From Cunninghamella blakesleeana (taxonomy: Eukaryota > Mucoromycota > Mucoromycetes > Mucorales > Cunninghamellaceae): a stretch of 64,000 nt of DNA. This document shows, piece by piece, positions 23,264 to 35,662 of this stretch (position 1 is its first letter; every line of letters begins with the position of its first letter). The notes under the pieces are model-generated. The model saw only the letters and a program-made list of their open reading frames with translations. It had not been told where the DNA came from and ran no database searches. Location of the stretch: assembly GCA_017871115.1 (NCBI GenBank), contig JAFCIZ010000005.1, positions 4,519,501 to 4,583,500 of the forward strand, read 5' to 3'. The position numbers and the translations under genes were made by a program.

Positions 23264-25883
23264 TTACAAGTGTACATGATTTCCGTTTTGTTTTACATCA
23301 TTGGTAGTTAAATCTTCTTCTATCCCCCAGCTTTTATTTAAGATAAAAAGAAAAAAGAAAAAAAAAGGAATGGTTGTTTAATCAAATTAATAAAAACTTT
23401 AATTAAACTCTATTTCAATATAAATATTTATATATAATAAAATAAAATAGTACTTACATTCTAATTGTTTTATCATCGCTTGCAGATGCAAACATCCGTG
23501 AGTTTGGCTTTGGACACCATACGACGCTATTCACAGTACCTTGATGACCTTGTAATACTTCTAATAAAATTTCCTGTTCTTTGTTCCAAATATAAATGGC
23601 ATTATCATCACTACCACTAATAACATAGGTTTCTGAGTTATCGTTCCCACCAAAAGTCGATCTAATCACAAATTCAGCCTGCTCTAAGTTTTCATATCGT
23701 TTTATAACTATTTGTTCATCTAAATCCCATAAGTGTAGTTTATTATATCTAGGTAAACTTATGAGTGCATATCGACCATCATTAGATAAAGTAAGTGCCC
23801 TAAGCTCGCTTTGTTCTTGAATTTCACTATTTGTATTGTATATTATTTATTTATTTTAATATTTTATATTTAGCCTTTTTATGTATTATTTATTTATTTA
23901 TTTGTAAATTTATATTCATTTATATCATTTTACCTAATTTTAGTAATCATTAAACCACTGACATCATATACCACTATTTTTTGATCATACCCAGTGACCA
24001 CTAATCTATTGGCTGTTGAATTCAAAGACATGTCTACAACACGTATATCGTTCCATTGTTGAAGTAATTCGCCTTCCCCACTATCTATTCTCTATAAATT
24101 GATTGTTAAAATAAATATGTTTTTAATATAATAACACTCTATATATGCATCTGTATATATATATATATATATATTATATTCTTATGTATTTATATTTATT
24201 TACCCATAATTTTAATGTTCTATCAAATGATCCAGATATAATATGTGTATTGCTTTGTAACCAAGCACAGCTAGTTACTTGTTCAGTATGGCCGACCAAA
24301 CTTTGAAGTAATTCGCCTTTCTATAAATATTCAAAAAAAAACGAAAAAAAAATTATTTTTTTTCAGTTATGTGCATAAAATAAAATAAAATAGAATTTTA
24401 TTTAATATTATATAGCCAAAGATGATAAGCTTGACTTACCTTAGGATCCCATATTAATAAGAGTTTTTCTAACCCACATATCGCTAATTTTGAATCATCT
24501 GGAGACCATGCTGAAAACGTTATTTGGGAAGGACAACTTAATACCTTTACACGCTGAAAAGTCTAGAAAATAGAAATAAATAAATAGTTATATCATCAGC
24601 TATATTATTATATTAAATTACTTTACATATATAGTATTATTTACTTACTTGCATGTCCCATATAATACAGCTAAAATCTTTAGAACAGGATGCCAAGTAT
24701 CTTCCACAATGAGAAAAAGAAATATGCCAAACTTCATCAGTATGGCCTTTAAGTATTGATATTGTTTTTGTCGGTAATTGGTTTCTGAAAATAAAAAAAA
24801 AATAAAAAATTACTCACATGATACTTCAAATGACTAAAATAACTTGTCATCCATTCAATTTTTTTTTTAGGTTTACCTATCGCAAATATGATCCACAAAG
24901 AGAGAAAAATTTGTTGAGCTTTTATCATGATAAGAGCATTTACTAACTTGCCATTGGTATGCTTGGTTTATTAAGGTAATCAATCTGTCACGAGGAATCA
25001 TCATAGAAGGGTCAATGTAACCTATTAAAAGCAGGTGAGAAAAAAATATCTCAGAAATTCATGCACATTATTTTTTTTTTTTTTCACCATTATAAATATA
25101 ATTTTTAAGTATTAAATTTACCTTGTAATTCATCCAAAAGCCGATATCTTGATTTACTATTTGCACCATCCCAGTTCATTATTTGTTTTACTTCATCAGC
25201 AGAAGAACATAAAATTAAACTATAAATTCATTTGTGAATAAATAATTAAAAGATAAATAAACAGTGCAGCTGCATATTTACTTATTTTATGTATAATATA
25301 TACCTTGATAATTCATGAAGCCGTTCAGTATTTTCCCCTAGAGGTGATAACTCATTACGTAATACACCTAGAGCTTTCATCACTTCTCTTGCCTCTAATA
25401 GCTCCAAAAATTTTTGTTGTCGTATTAAAAATCTCCCTTGGTTTAAAGCTTGATCATATAGTTGATCTTTTTGTTTGTTCAAGATGCAGAGTTTAGATAA
25501 TAGTAATTCACTCTTTGACCAATGACCTTTTAAAATAGCTTCACGGAATTCGGTGACAGTAGAATTTTCAAATAAGACTCCAGAATCTTGTTCTAACATT
25601 TTAGCTACATCACTAGAGAATAATAATAATAGTAATGGTAATAATAATGATAATAATAATAATATTAATAATAATATATATTGCGTTAGCTATATGTCTT
25701 TTCATAAAATAAACTCTTATCTATGCCAACGTAATAGATACTTAACTGATAACCCAAACTATACAGAGACTGAATCAATAATCGGATTATTTGATCATTC
25801 TTAAAGTTAATTTGCTTATGTGATTCGACAGATTGTGTAGTACTTTTTCCAATACTGGTATCAATATTTTTAGTGATTTGCAT
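23264..25883 (-). CDS. GID7: GID/CTLH ubiquitin-ligase subunit, WDR26/Gid7-like (LisH-CTLH-WD40)
   Basis: Ten exons on the minus strand give about 550 aa. The boundaries I could fix are 25883-25747, 25612-25304, 25219-25122, 25021-24877 and 24784-24649. The last exon ends with the stop at 23264. The N-terminus reads [14 protein letters not shown] then [13 protein letters not shown] (LisH), then [20 protein letters not shown] and [20 protein letters not shown] (CTLH/CRA). This matches human WDR26 position by position. About seven WD40 repeats follow: [60 protein letters not shown] and others. In yeast the complex ubiquitinates gluconeogenic enzymes; Gid7/WDR26 recruits substrates and drives oligomerisation. 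Exon 1 has two possible in-frame 3' ends (see findings). Confidence 0.9.
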
Positions 25884-26467
25884 ATCTATTTTTGTTTTTT
25901 TAATTTACTGAATACTGATTTTTAAAAAGGGAATAGAAATAATATAGAATATAAAAATAATTAAAATAAGTGAAAAACTAATATAATAAAAATAGATAAA
26001 GTTTCTGATAACTGTATTGTATCTTTAATAGTAAATACAAAAAAGTAGTAATGATAGGTAACAAATAAAAATAAAAATAAAAAGGTGTAAAAGAAAAAAA
26101 AAAGATATGTCAAAAGGGAAGAGAAGTAAAAAATTAAAAAAAAAATTCGTAGTTCGAATTTTTATTTTTATTTTTTTGCGTGCTAAAAGTAAAAGCATAG
26201 AAAAAGCTGAACCAATTATAATACCGTATAACTAAAACCCATTGTAATGATTTTTCTGTTTACATATAATTTTAGCTTTACAATACATATTTCTAAATAC
26301 ACATTCAAAAATAAATATCGTATAAAAATGTATATTTTTACAACACACACTTTATTTTTAGTCATGAGTGATTGAAAAAGAAATCGGAGGTTTAATTTTC
26401 TTTTAAATATCTATAATTTTTTTCGAACCTTTTTTTCCTTTTTCTTCTCTTTCTTTCCATATTTATC
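25884..26467. other. Divergent promoter region, GID7-like / S9 peptidase
   Basis: 584 bases between two start codons facing away from each other. It contains a perfect inverted repeat at 26141-26163 and a pyrimidine-rich leader (26421-26460) before the S9 peptidase. Confidence 0.6.
26141..26163. promoter_or_regulatory. Perfect inverted repeat in a divergent promoter
   Basis: Nine-base arms AAAAATTCG and CGAATTTTT are separated by TAGTT. The AATTCG...CGAATT core is centred between the two divergent genes and could be a dimeric protein-binding site. Function is inferred. Confidence 0.35.
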
Positions 26468-27198
26468 ATGAAAGAAATAAAAGATTATGGTTCTTGGCCC
26501 TCACCTCTTTCTGCCGATTCATTAAGTTCTAGTCGAGGTGCTGCTGATGTATGTATTGATACCGTGACTCAAAGTGTTTATTGGGTTGAAGTTGTTCCTT
26601 CTGAAGAAGGTCGCGGTCAAATTTTTAAACAAAGTTTAAACAAGACAGCGGTAGACAAACCCGAACCTTTATTACCTATGGGTTATAGCTGTCGTTCAAG
26701 AGTCAATGAATATGGAGGTGGTGCCTTTATTGTTTCCAATGGTAAATTAATATTTTCTAATGACCAAGACTTTTCAGTGTATAGCATTGATGTAACGGAG
26801 GCTCAAGTAAAACCTCCTCAACGTGTAACAAAAGAAAATAAGTGGAAGCGATTTGCAGATTTTGCTTTCGACGAAGAACGTGGTTTTATTATTGCTATAT
26901 GTGAAGAACATTTTGAAAACGAGCAACCTAAAGATGTTAAAACAAGTTTAGTGGCTATCCAAGTATCGACAGGTGATATAAAAACGTTAGAAGAAGGCCA
27001 TGACTTTTATTCTACTCCTCGATTCTCTCATGATAAAAAACAACTTGCTTATTTGGTTTGGGACAATCCTAACATGCCTTGGGATTATACCCAATTATAT
27101 CTCGCTGATATCCATTATTCTGAAAATGAATCTGTGGTGATAGACTCTTCTGTCCTTGTTAATCCATCCGTAGAAGAAAGTATTGGGGTAAAGATATA

Positions 27199-27236
<38 letters not shown>

Positions 27237-29253
27237 TGAAAAATGAAGCAAAAAGATTAATAAAATAATAGTAATAATAAAAGTAATTTTTTTATAATAT
27301 ATTAACAATTAACTTTTACTTTTTCTTTTTTTAATAACTGTCATATAGCAACCTGAATTTGGTATAGATAATAAATTATACTTCGTGTCTGATAGATCTG
27401 GATTTTGGAATTTATATCAGTACCATGCTGATACAAAGGAAGTTCAGCTTTTATTACCCTCACCTTTGGAAAAAGAATTTGCAGATGCTTGCTGGCGCTT
27501 TAATAATTCATGGTACAAACCTTTCAAATCAGACCCCACTAAACTTGTATGTATCAACAAACCCTCCATTTCAATCTTGGATACAGAAAAAAAGACCTTA
27601 ACAGATCTTCCAACAGGATATAGCCACTTTAATGAAATTAAAACATATACTGATGTTGAAAATAATAATCAAGAAATAATTATTTTGAATGTTAGTTCAA
27701 CAACTGAACAAGTGAAATTAGTATCTTATAGTGTATCAGAACAATCCATTCAGCAAATTATCAAAGACTCTCCTTTACCACCTTTGAACCCTGAAGATAT
27801 ATCAATTGGTAAAGAAATTGCTTTCCCTACAACTAATGGCAAAACTGCCTATGGTTACTATTATGAGCCTAAAAATTCAAAATTCAAGGGTCCTGATGGG
27901 CAACTTCCTCCTTTACGTGTGTTATCCCACGGTGGTCCTACTGCATTTTCAAGTAATGCTTATTCAAATGAAATTCAATATTGGACAACGCGTGGTTTCG
28001 CTATTGTTGACGTTAATTATGGTGGAAGGTATAGCAGAATATAGAGAGAATAACAGAAATATAACAAAACAAAGAAGTTTAAAAAGATTTAAAAAGAATC
28101 AAAGGAAAATATAAGGGCTTTTTATTAAATATAACTTTGAAATTGTATTTTATTTTATTTTATTTTTATTTTTATTTTTTTAAAAATAGTACTGGATATG
28201 GTCGTGAATACAGAAATCGTTTATTAAAACAATGGGGTATTGTTGATGTAGATGATTGTTGTAATGCTGCTTTATATTTGGCTGAGCAAGGATTTGTGGA
28301 CCGAAGAAAATTAGCAATTGAAGGTGAGTATATAAATATGTAATATTTTTCTATATATGTATACTTGAATTATATTAGGAATTGTGATACGTTAACTCTA
28401 ATTATTATTATTATTTTTTCTTTTTATTTTTACATTTATTTTGTTTTAAAATAATAAATAGGCGGTAGTGCTGGGGGATATACTACATTAGCAAGTTTGA
28501 CATTCCGTGATGTGTTTAATGCTGGTGTTTGCAAATATGGAATCTCTGACATAACTCTTCTAGCCAAGGAGACTCATAAATTTGAAGCAAGATACCCAGG
28601 TATGCTGTGAATGAACAAATAAAATATATATGTTTAACCAATAAATCTAATATAACTATTATTATTATTATTATTGTTATTGATATTGATATTGATATTG
28701 ATATTAATAATTAGATCGGTTGATTGGTGAATATCCAAAGGAAAAGCACATATATGAAGAAAGGTAATAAATAGGTTTTATTGAAATGATTAAATTTATT
28801 ATGTATAAACTAAATTTATTAATGTAAATATTATCATATTATTATCACTTTATTTATAATAGATCACCACTTTTCAAAGCAGATCAAATTAAATGTCCTG
28901 TAATCTTTTTCCATGGTAAAGAAGATAAAGTAGTTCCTCCTAATCAAGCAGAAGTAATGGTCGATGCACTTCGTAAAAATGGATTACCTGTTTCATTTGT
29001 ACTCTATGATGGTGAAGGTCATGGTACGTATTTTAAAACTTTTTTGTGTGAATATTAGATTTATTTATTTATTATTATTTATTAATATTGTTACTATTTG
29101 TATCACTATTTGATTATTTCATTAGGTTTCCGTCGTGCTGAAAACATTAAACGAACTTTGGAAGTAGAACAATGGTTTTTAGGTCAAATATTTGGATTTG
29201 AAGTGGATGGCATTGAGGGTGTTCCTATCGAAAATTTTCCTCAAAAAGCCTAA
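26468..29253 (+). CDS. S9 family serine peptidase (prolyl-oligopeptidase / acyl-aminoacyl-peptidase type)
   Basis: Seven exons (26468-27187, 27349-28028, 28190-28323, 28462-28599, 28715-28763, 28863-29023, 29126-29253) give 669 aa. The N-terminus starts [13 protein letters not shown], a signature of a soluble S9 subfamily common in bacteria and plants. A beta-propeller follows: [44 protein letters not shown]. The C-terminal alpha/beta-hydrolase domain carries the triad. The nucleophile is Ser514 in GGSAGG, the acid is Asp595 in GKEDKVVPP, and the base is His627 in DGEGHGFR. SHGGPTA forms the oxyanion region. No signal peptide is visible, so it is probably cytosolic and cleaves short peptides. 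Exon 4 begins inside the nucleophile motif. A TA run lies in intron 1. Substrate preference cannot be told from sequence alone. Confidence 0.9.
27201..27233 (+). repeat. AT dinucleotide run in S9 peptidase intron 1
   Basis: About 16 AT units immediately after the 5' splice site region. Confidence 0.9.
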
Positions 29254-29673
29254 TCTGTTTTATTAAATTTTATATAAAAAATAAATGTCTTTATTACTTT
29301 TTATTTTATTATCATTATTGCTATCCTTATTATTTTTAATATGAGCATTTAGAATTGACTATTAGCGATTAATTATTTTTAAATATAAAATGTTTATTGG
29401 ATGTATAAAAAGGTCTAACATAGACAATGAAAGAATTTTAGAACATATATATAAATATATATAATGATTTTTCTACTGAATATGTTAAACGCAATAAAAA
29501 GAAAATTGAAAAAAGATTACACATTGTATATCATTAATAGCAATTTAAATTTGCAACGAAGAGAAATGTAAATAATAATAAAGAAAAGAGAATCAAAGAA
29601 ATAAAGCTAAATGTATGAATAAAGATATATAAGTGTGGAAGAGTAAATCACTGCAAATATATTATAATTTCAA
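29254..29673. other. Convergent intergenic, S9 peptidase / PP2A B55
   Basis: 3' flanks of two converging genes. AT-rich, no gene seen. Confidence 0.6.
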
Positions 29674-30383
29674 TTATTGTTCACTAAAAAAATTATAAAA
29701 AATAATAATAGTTATTAGTTATAGGTTTCAAATATTATATTTATATATATTCAAACTTACGTAAAGATAAATAAGTTGTTTGTAGCTGCTACAGCGATAG
29801 TATTTTCTTGAGGATGCCATGATGCATGAAGAATCTTCTTATTGAAATCAGTAGCATCTGAACCAACAAGACCACCCTTTCCAGTGTTCCCAGCCATAGC
29901 CATTTTATTTTTAGAAGATCCTAATTTTTTAGCCTTGAATGCACTCTTATCAGCTTGAAGTGTGATATCTGATTTACCATCACGATCATATAAATGGAAT
30001 GTGTTATTATAAGAACCAGTCATTACATGGCTATAATTAAATAATATTAAAATAAAAATTAAATAATTACGAAAATATTATTATTATTACTATTATTATT
30101 AAAAGAAGGGCATATATTATTACCTATCATCGCCACTAAAAGTACATTCAAATTTATCGAAAATACAATCATTTTCATATAAATCGCATAATTTAGATCT
30201 TAATTGGTCATGAATGTTGATAGTTTGTACGGGTCTAGTGTCCATATTAATATCCCAAATTTTTAAAGTCAAATAATCTCTTGATAAAATATATCTACCA
30301 TCATGACTAAAACTGATATCAGATACCGAAGATATGATTTCTGAAAAGAATGAACGACTAGCTGGATCTTCTGCTTCTTCAAA

Positions 30384-30419
<36 letters not shown>

Positions 30420-32029
30420 AATTATTAATAAATATGTATATAGAATTATCTCTTTACATTATATATTTATTTAAATCACATGCATAATATATAATTAAAT
30501 AAAAAAGAAATATCATTATTACCTTTAGCATGACGGTCACATAACGCAGATTCACGCATATCATTTAATTTGATGGTTCCTTTACTTGAGCTGTATATAA
30601 ACATGTTGCAATGATATGGATGAAATTCGGCAGCTGTAATAACTTCAGTTAATTCTTCCATATTAGCAGGTTTGATATCCACAATATCTATTGAATTATA
30701 ATGAAAAAAATAATGTAAAAATAAAAATAAAAATGAAACAAGTTGAAAAATTAAATTATAATTATTTTTAGGATATGGTGTTATTAATTCACTTACTGAA
30801 AGATTGGTCCGATATATTCAAGTTCCACAAGTTGATACGTAAATCATCAGCAGAAATATATGTTTCCCCATCAGAGTTAATAGATATAGAGTTGATATGA
30901 TAGGCATGAGCTAAGAGAAATATAATAATAAAATAATAATAATAATGATAAAATAAAATACTTATTCTGATGATCATTAAAGCCCTTTATATATGAATAT
31001 ACATATTATTTCAATTTTAAATTTACCATTGGCATAAACTTTTCTAGGAGCAGCAGCAATGATAGTATCTTGATGTGCTAATTTTGGTATACGTAAAACA
31101 TTGTTGGCAGGTTGTTGGGATTGATCATATAAGCTATTTTCAGCTACCACTTTTAATGATTTTTCAAAAACTTTCCATAATTTGATTGTTTTATCTAAAA
31201 TTAAGTGGAAAGGAAAAAAAAAAAAGAAAAAAATAAGAATATATAATCAACCACCCGATGAATAATTATTATAATCATATTTTTTTTCTTTCTCTTTTTT
31301 TACCATTTGTTGAGAGTAAGAAATGAGCTGAATTTTGTCGTTTACACCATTTAATTTTATTGATTTTTTCTTCTATTTCCAAACTCTTGAGGTAATCAAA
31401 TTCGGCTTCGTGGGATTGAAATTCGGTATGAAATTTATATTCACAGCCTTTTTTCTATATAACAGATATAATATATATACATATACATATATATATATAT
31501 TTATATATATTTATATATATTTATATATATTTATACATATTTATATATATATATTAGTACGATAATACGATTTTTTTCTAAAAATAAAAATTGAAAAACA
31601 ATAATTCTTTTTATTATATACTCTATTTTACATACACTATCATTACGTTCAAATAAAACTACGCGTCCACCCTTATCACCAGTAGCAAGGTAGTCACCAG
31701 TTTGATCAAATTCAACAGTAGATATAATATCAGCTATTTAAAAAGGTAAAATAAAATAAAATGTATATTTATGTAATCAGTATATATTATTTTTTATTTT
31801 TATCAATTACTCAATATGTTTTTTTAAAAAGAGCAATATACAATATCCTTATATTCATACACACATCGATACAATTTTTCAATATGTTATTGTCAGATGA
31901 ATTATTATTTTCTCTTTTTTAAAAAAATAAACTAAAATAAAATAAACTACCTTCTGTTATATCATCAGACTCTCCTTTATCACCAAAACATTGTGCAAAT
32001 TTCCAATTATGATCTTCTTTGATATTCAT
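29674..32029 (-). CDS. CDC55: Protein phosphatase 2A regulatory subunit B (B55/Cdc55)
   Basis: Nine exons on the minus strand give a protein of about 450 aa. It starts at 32029 with [17 protein letters not shown], the N-terminus typical of B55. Family-defining blocks follow in order: [112 protein letters not shown] and [14 protein letters not shown]. These form a seven-bladed WD40 propeller. B55 directs the PP2A A/C core to substrates in mitotic exit, morphogenesis and nutrient signalling. The last coding exon is only 10 nt (29683-29674), adding TEQ and the stop. If that intron is retained, a stop arises inside the donor (ACG TAA). Confidence 0.94.
31501..31555 (+). repeat. 10-bp tandem repeat in a B55 intron
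   Basis: TTATATATAT is repeated about five times with one variant unit, inside the intron between the second and third coding exons. Confidence 0.85.
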
Positions 32030-32824
32030 TATAGCTTTTGAAGTTATTAATATTTTTTATTATATTTTTTATTGGTGAAAATTAATAAGTAAAAAAAATA
32101 CAAAATAAAAAAGCGAGGGAGAGAGAGAAAAAAGTAGAAAAAATTGAACGGATTAAAAAATTCGAAAACTCGTGCGGAATTTTAAAAAATGACATAATCT
32201 AAAAATTTACTCTTTAATTGTTATATAAGAAAAGTGTTTATTTATATGTGTATATAGATTACTGTTTTTCGCATGTTGCTATGATTCAATTAGGTAAATT
32301 AATTAACTTTATATACACGATTATATATATACATATATATTACCTCTCGTAATATAATGAAATTAAAACGGTAGTTTTATTTATTATTTTATAAAATTAA
32401 ATACTTTATTTTCAGTTATTTAAAAAAAAATCATGTATAACAAAAAGAATATAAAAATATATATTACTATTATAAATTATATAAACATATAATCTTCGAA
32501 TAATGGAGATGAATATCTTTTTTTTTGCATTGACTATTCCTCCGTGACCGTAATACAACCCACTGAGAAGAATTATAACCTGCTGAGAAATAAGTTCCTG
32601 AGCGGTCACAATTTTTTAAAAAGTACTGAATATTTTTGAATTCCTTCATTTTTTTTTTTGCTCTTTTTTGAATTTTTTTCAAGCTCTATTTTTTTTTAAA
32701 AAAATAACTTTTACAGTGAAAAAAGGTTATTCTCAAAGCATAGGACGGAACACCTGTTGTTATAAAAAAATATTAGATTATTTTGTCCTTGCCTTTGTTA
32801 TTCCTTTTAAATTGGTGACTATCA
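32030..32824. other. Divergent promoter region, CDC55 / PPR gene
   Basis: 795 bases without a supportable gene. The two minus-strand reading frames at 32412-32682 overlap each other, lack any recognisable domain and are Lys/Ile-rich, so they are not called. Confidence 0.55.
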
Positions 32825-33884
32825 ATGTCAATAACTTCAAATAGCTCAAATGTTTGTCGTCATTTATGGATCAAACGTTTCTGTTACAATATTATAAAGG
32901 TACAACATGGACGATCAGTAACGGTAGCAGCAAAACAAATCAATCAATCAACACATAATAATTTTTTATCGACACCAACTATTTTATCATCGGTCAATAA
33001 CACTAAAACTATACCAAATAATAATAGTTTCACACAAAAAACATTACAAAAAGCAGTTTCAAACCATGTCAAAGCAAATCAATTTAACGAAGCCCGTCAG
33101 CTATTAACAGAATATTATAATACAACAGGTCATATTCCAAGTATTTATTCATATAATACAATAATGAAAGGTTTAGCAAAACAGTTCCAGTATGACTATA
33201 GACAACGAGAAGCTCATGCTTTACTTGACGATATGACCAAATATGGCAGACTACCAACGTGCGATACATATATGCAACTATTATTAGGATATGCTGTTCA
33301 TACAAATCATATTTCTTCAACATCAACCACTACTACTACTTCTTCACCATCGTCAGCTTTAGAAGTATTAAGGAAAATAAAGCAATTATTTCATCTTTTC
33401 CTTAAAGTCGAACATCAAAAGGGATATAAAAGGACACACTTTAAAATAAAAAAGCTGATACAAGTCATGTCAGGTTCTGGTCATATAGCTATTCTACCAA
33501 CAATGATTACTGCTTTAAAAGCTGGAATTAAATTGGATATTCATGTGTGGAATGAATCACTCCAAGGATGTGTTAGAGGAGGGTTTTTAGACGCTGGAGA
33601 ACAGCTTTTAGAGATTATGCGATCATCTCTACAACAACAACATAATGCCATTATTCCAATACCAAATGCAACATCATATCATATAATTATAAGTGGATAT
33701 CTTGGTCAAGGAAATAAATTAAATACGGCATCATGTAATATCAATATGGATAAATCAATAGAGTTATTTCAAAAAATGATGGAGGATGGGATTATAGCGA
33801 ATCATCATATCTATCAGTCATTTATTTATGCATATGCATCATTATCATTATCATCGTCATCGTCATCAGAACAAATATTTAAAC

Positions 33885-33915
<31 letters not shown>

Positions 33916-35149
33916 TAATAACAATAATAATAATAATAATAATAATATCAAAGATAATCCAATAGAAACACTTCAAAAATTATGGCAAGCTATGATTACA
34001 ACATTAACAAATGATCATAAATTAGACGACCATTTTTTGGCTACATTATTAGATTATTATATAAAACATGAAGGATATTCAGCGATAGAACAAGTTTATT
34101 GGGATCTAAGATACCATAAATATAAAATATCAAGAAAATTAATAGGATATTTTAATAATACTATTATTGCATGTGCTCATCAGCAACACCTTATATCAAG
34201 CATTGCTATGTTTTACGATATGTTAAGTCATGGGTTTGGAGCAAACAATCGAGCTGTAATGTCTTTATTACATGCTTGCATAGATAGATGTCAACTAGAT
34301 ACCAGCGAACAAATTTTGCAAGTCATGGAAGAAGCGTTACAAAAACCAGCACCTATTCATCAATATACAGTACTCATACGTGGATGTGTACAACAAGGTC
34401 AAATAGAAACAGCTAATAATATATTCATAAAACTATTACAGCATTATAAACAAGAAGAAAGGGATAACCTGACACTCTTGTCATCAGCATACACCTACAT
34501 GATACAAGGATATTTTAAATCAAATCAAATCAATGAGGCTGAATCATTATATCAACAATATAGACAATTCCAATATGAATTATTTTTAAAAAAATACAAA
34601 TATAAAAATAATAGTGAATATAAAATGAAGGTGAAAGAAGCAGATACTATCAAAAAACCATTGATTAATGCTATGATAGAAGGGTATGGGTTATTAGGGC
34701 AAAGTAAAAAATTAAATGAATTTATTAGTCAGAATTATATTGAAAAATTTAAAGATGTTGAAACACTTGCAACGTTAATACAAGCTAAATTACAATATGG
34801 TGATGTGAAAGGCGCTGAGCTCCATTTAGAATTTGCATTGAAACGGTATGATGTCAGTGATCTACACTCATCGATAGAAAAAGTATTAGCATCATTTGCT
34901 TTAGATGGGAATATTTCTGCTTGTGAACATTGGGCTAAGGTGCTAAAGTCAAGAAATGAGGAAAAAAAGAAAACAGCAATAGCAACAACAACTCCATTGG
35001 TTGAAGCTTTACTTGTATGTTATGGTCAAGCTGGCCATTTTGAAAAGCTCAAGGAATTATATAAAGAAGTAAATAGAGATAAAAATATATTATTAGAAAC
35101 TGGAGTTTATAATAAGATTAATAATGAATGGTTGAAAAATTGTACATAG
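32825..35149 (+). CDS. Pentatricopeptide-repeat protein, probably mitochondrial
   Basis: A single uninterrupted exon of 774 aa, unusual in this intron-rich window. The first 40 residues are rich in Arg, Lys, Ser and hydroxyl residues with almost no acids (RHLWIKRFCYNIIKVQHGR), like a mitochondrial presequence. PPR-type helix pairs appear throughout: YSYNTIMKGLAKQF, ATSYHIIISGYLGQGN, HQYTVLIRGCVQQGQIETAN and YTYMIQGYFKSNQINEAESL. A run of about 20 Asn interrupts the array near residue 365. PPR proteins bind organellar RNA for processing, stability or translation. The target RNA is not predictable here. No small MutS-related or nuclease domain is visible. The first ATG was taken as start. Confidence 0.82.
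33891..33947 (+). repeat. AAT tract (poly-Asn) inside the PPR array
   Basis: About 19 codons of AAT/AAC within the PPR coding exon. AAC interruptions break the tract. Confidence 0.9.
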
Positions 35150-35246
35150 TAAAGTTTAATTATTGTTATTATTATTATTATTTTTATAATTATATACTTT
35201 TTTTTTTTTTTAATATTTCAATTTAAAATTTATATTTATGTTTACG

Positions 35247-35281
<35 letters not shown>

Positions 35282-35662
35282 TTAATTTATATTTATTTAT
35301 TAGTTGAATTTGTACTATTATTATTATGATTTGGTATATATACCCTAAAAAATACAAAGTTTTAATAAAGAAAAAACTCGTCATGTGATGGTATTAAGCT
35401 TTGATAAAATTTCGTTACACTGTTATTTTTTCTTTTTTTGGTAATATATGCTGTCATATTTAAATAAAATTTTTTATTAGTTTTTTTTTATTTTGATTCT
35501 TTTTCTTTTCCTTTCATTATTTACTTTTTATTTTTTATTTTTATTCAACTTCATATATATCCCCTTTATACAAATTCTTTTAAAACTCCTTTCTTTTTCA
35601 ATCCCTCACCCTTAAATAATTCATCTGCTTATAATCTATTACTTTTCTAACTTCTACCTCTT
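35150..35662. other. Intergenic, PPR gene / Trk transporter
   Basis: AT-rich, with a TA run at 35249-35273 and a pyrimidine-rich leader before 35663. No gene seen. Confidence 0.6.

Noticed and set aside
25553..25804. Plus-strand frame with a poly-Asn run, opposite the GID7 start
   Set aside because: It overlaps GID7 exons 1-2 and intron 1 in antisense. The Asn run comes from the intron's AAT repeats. No domain is present.
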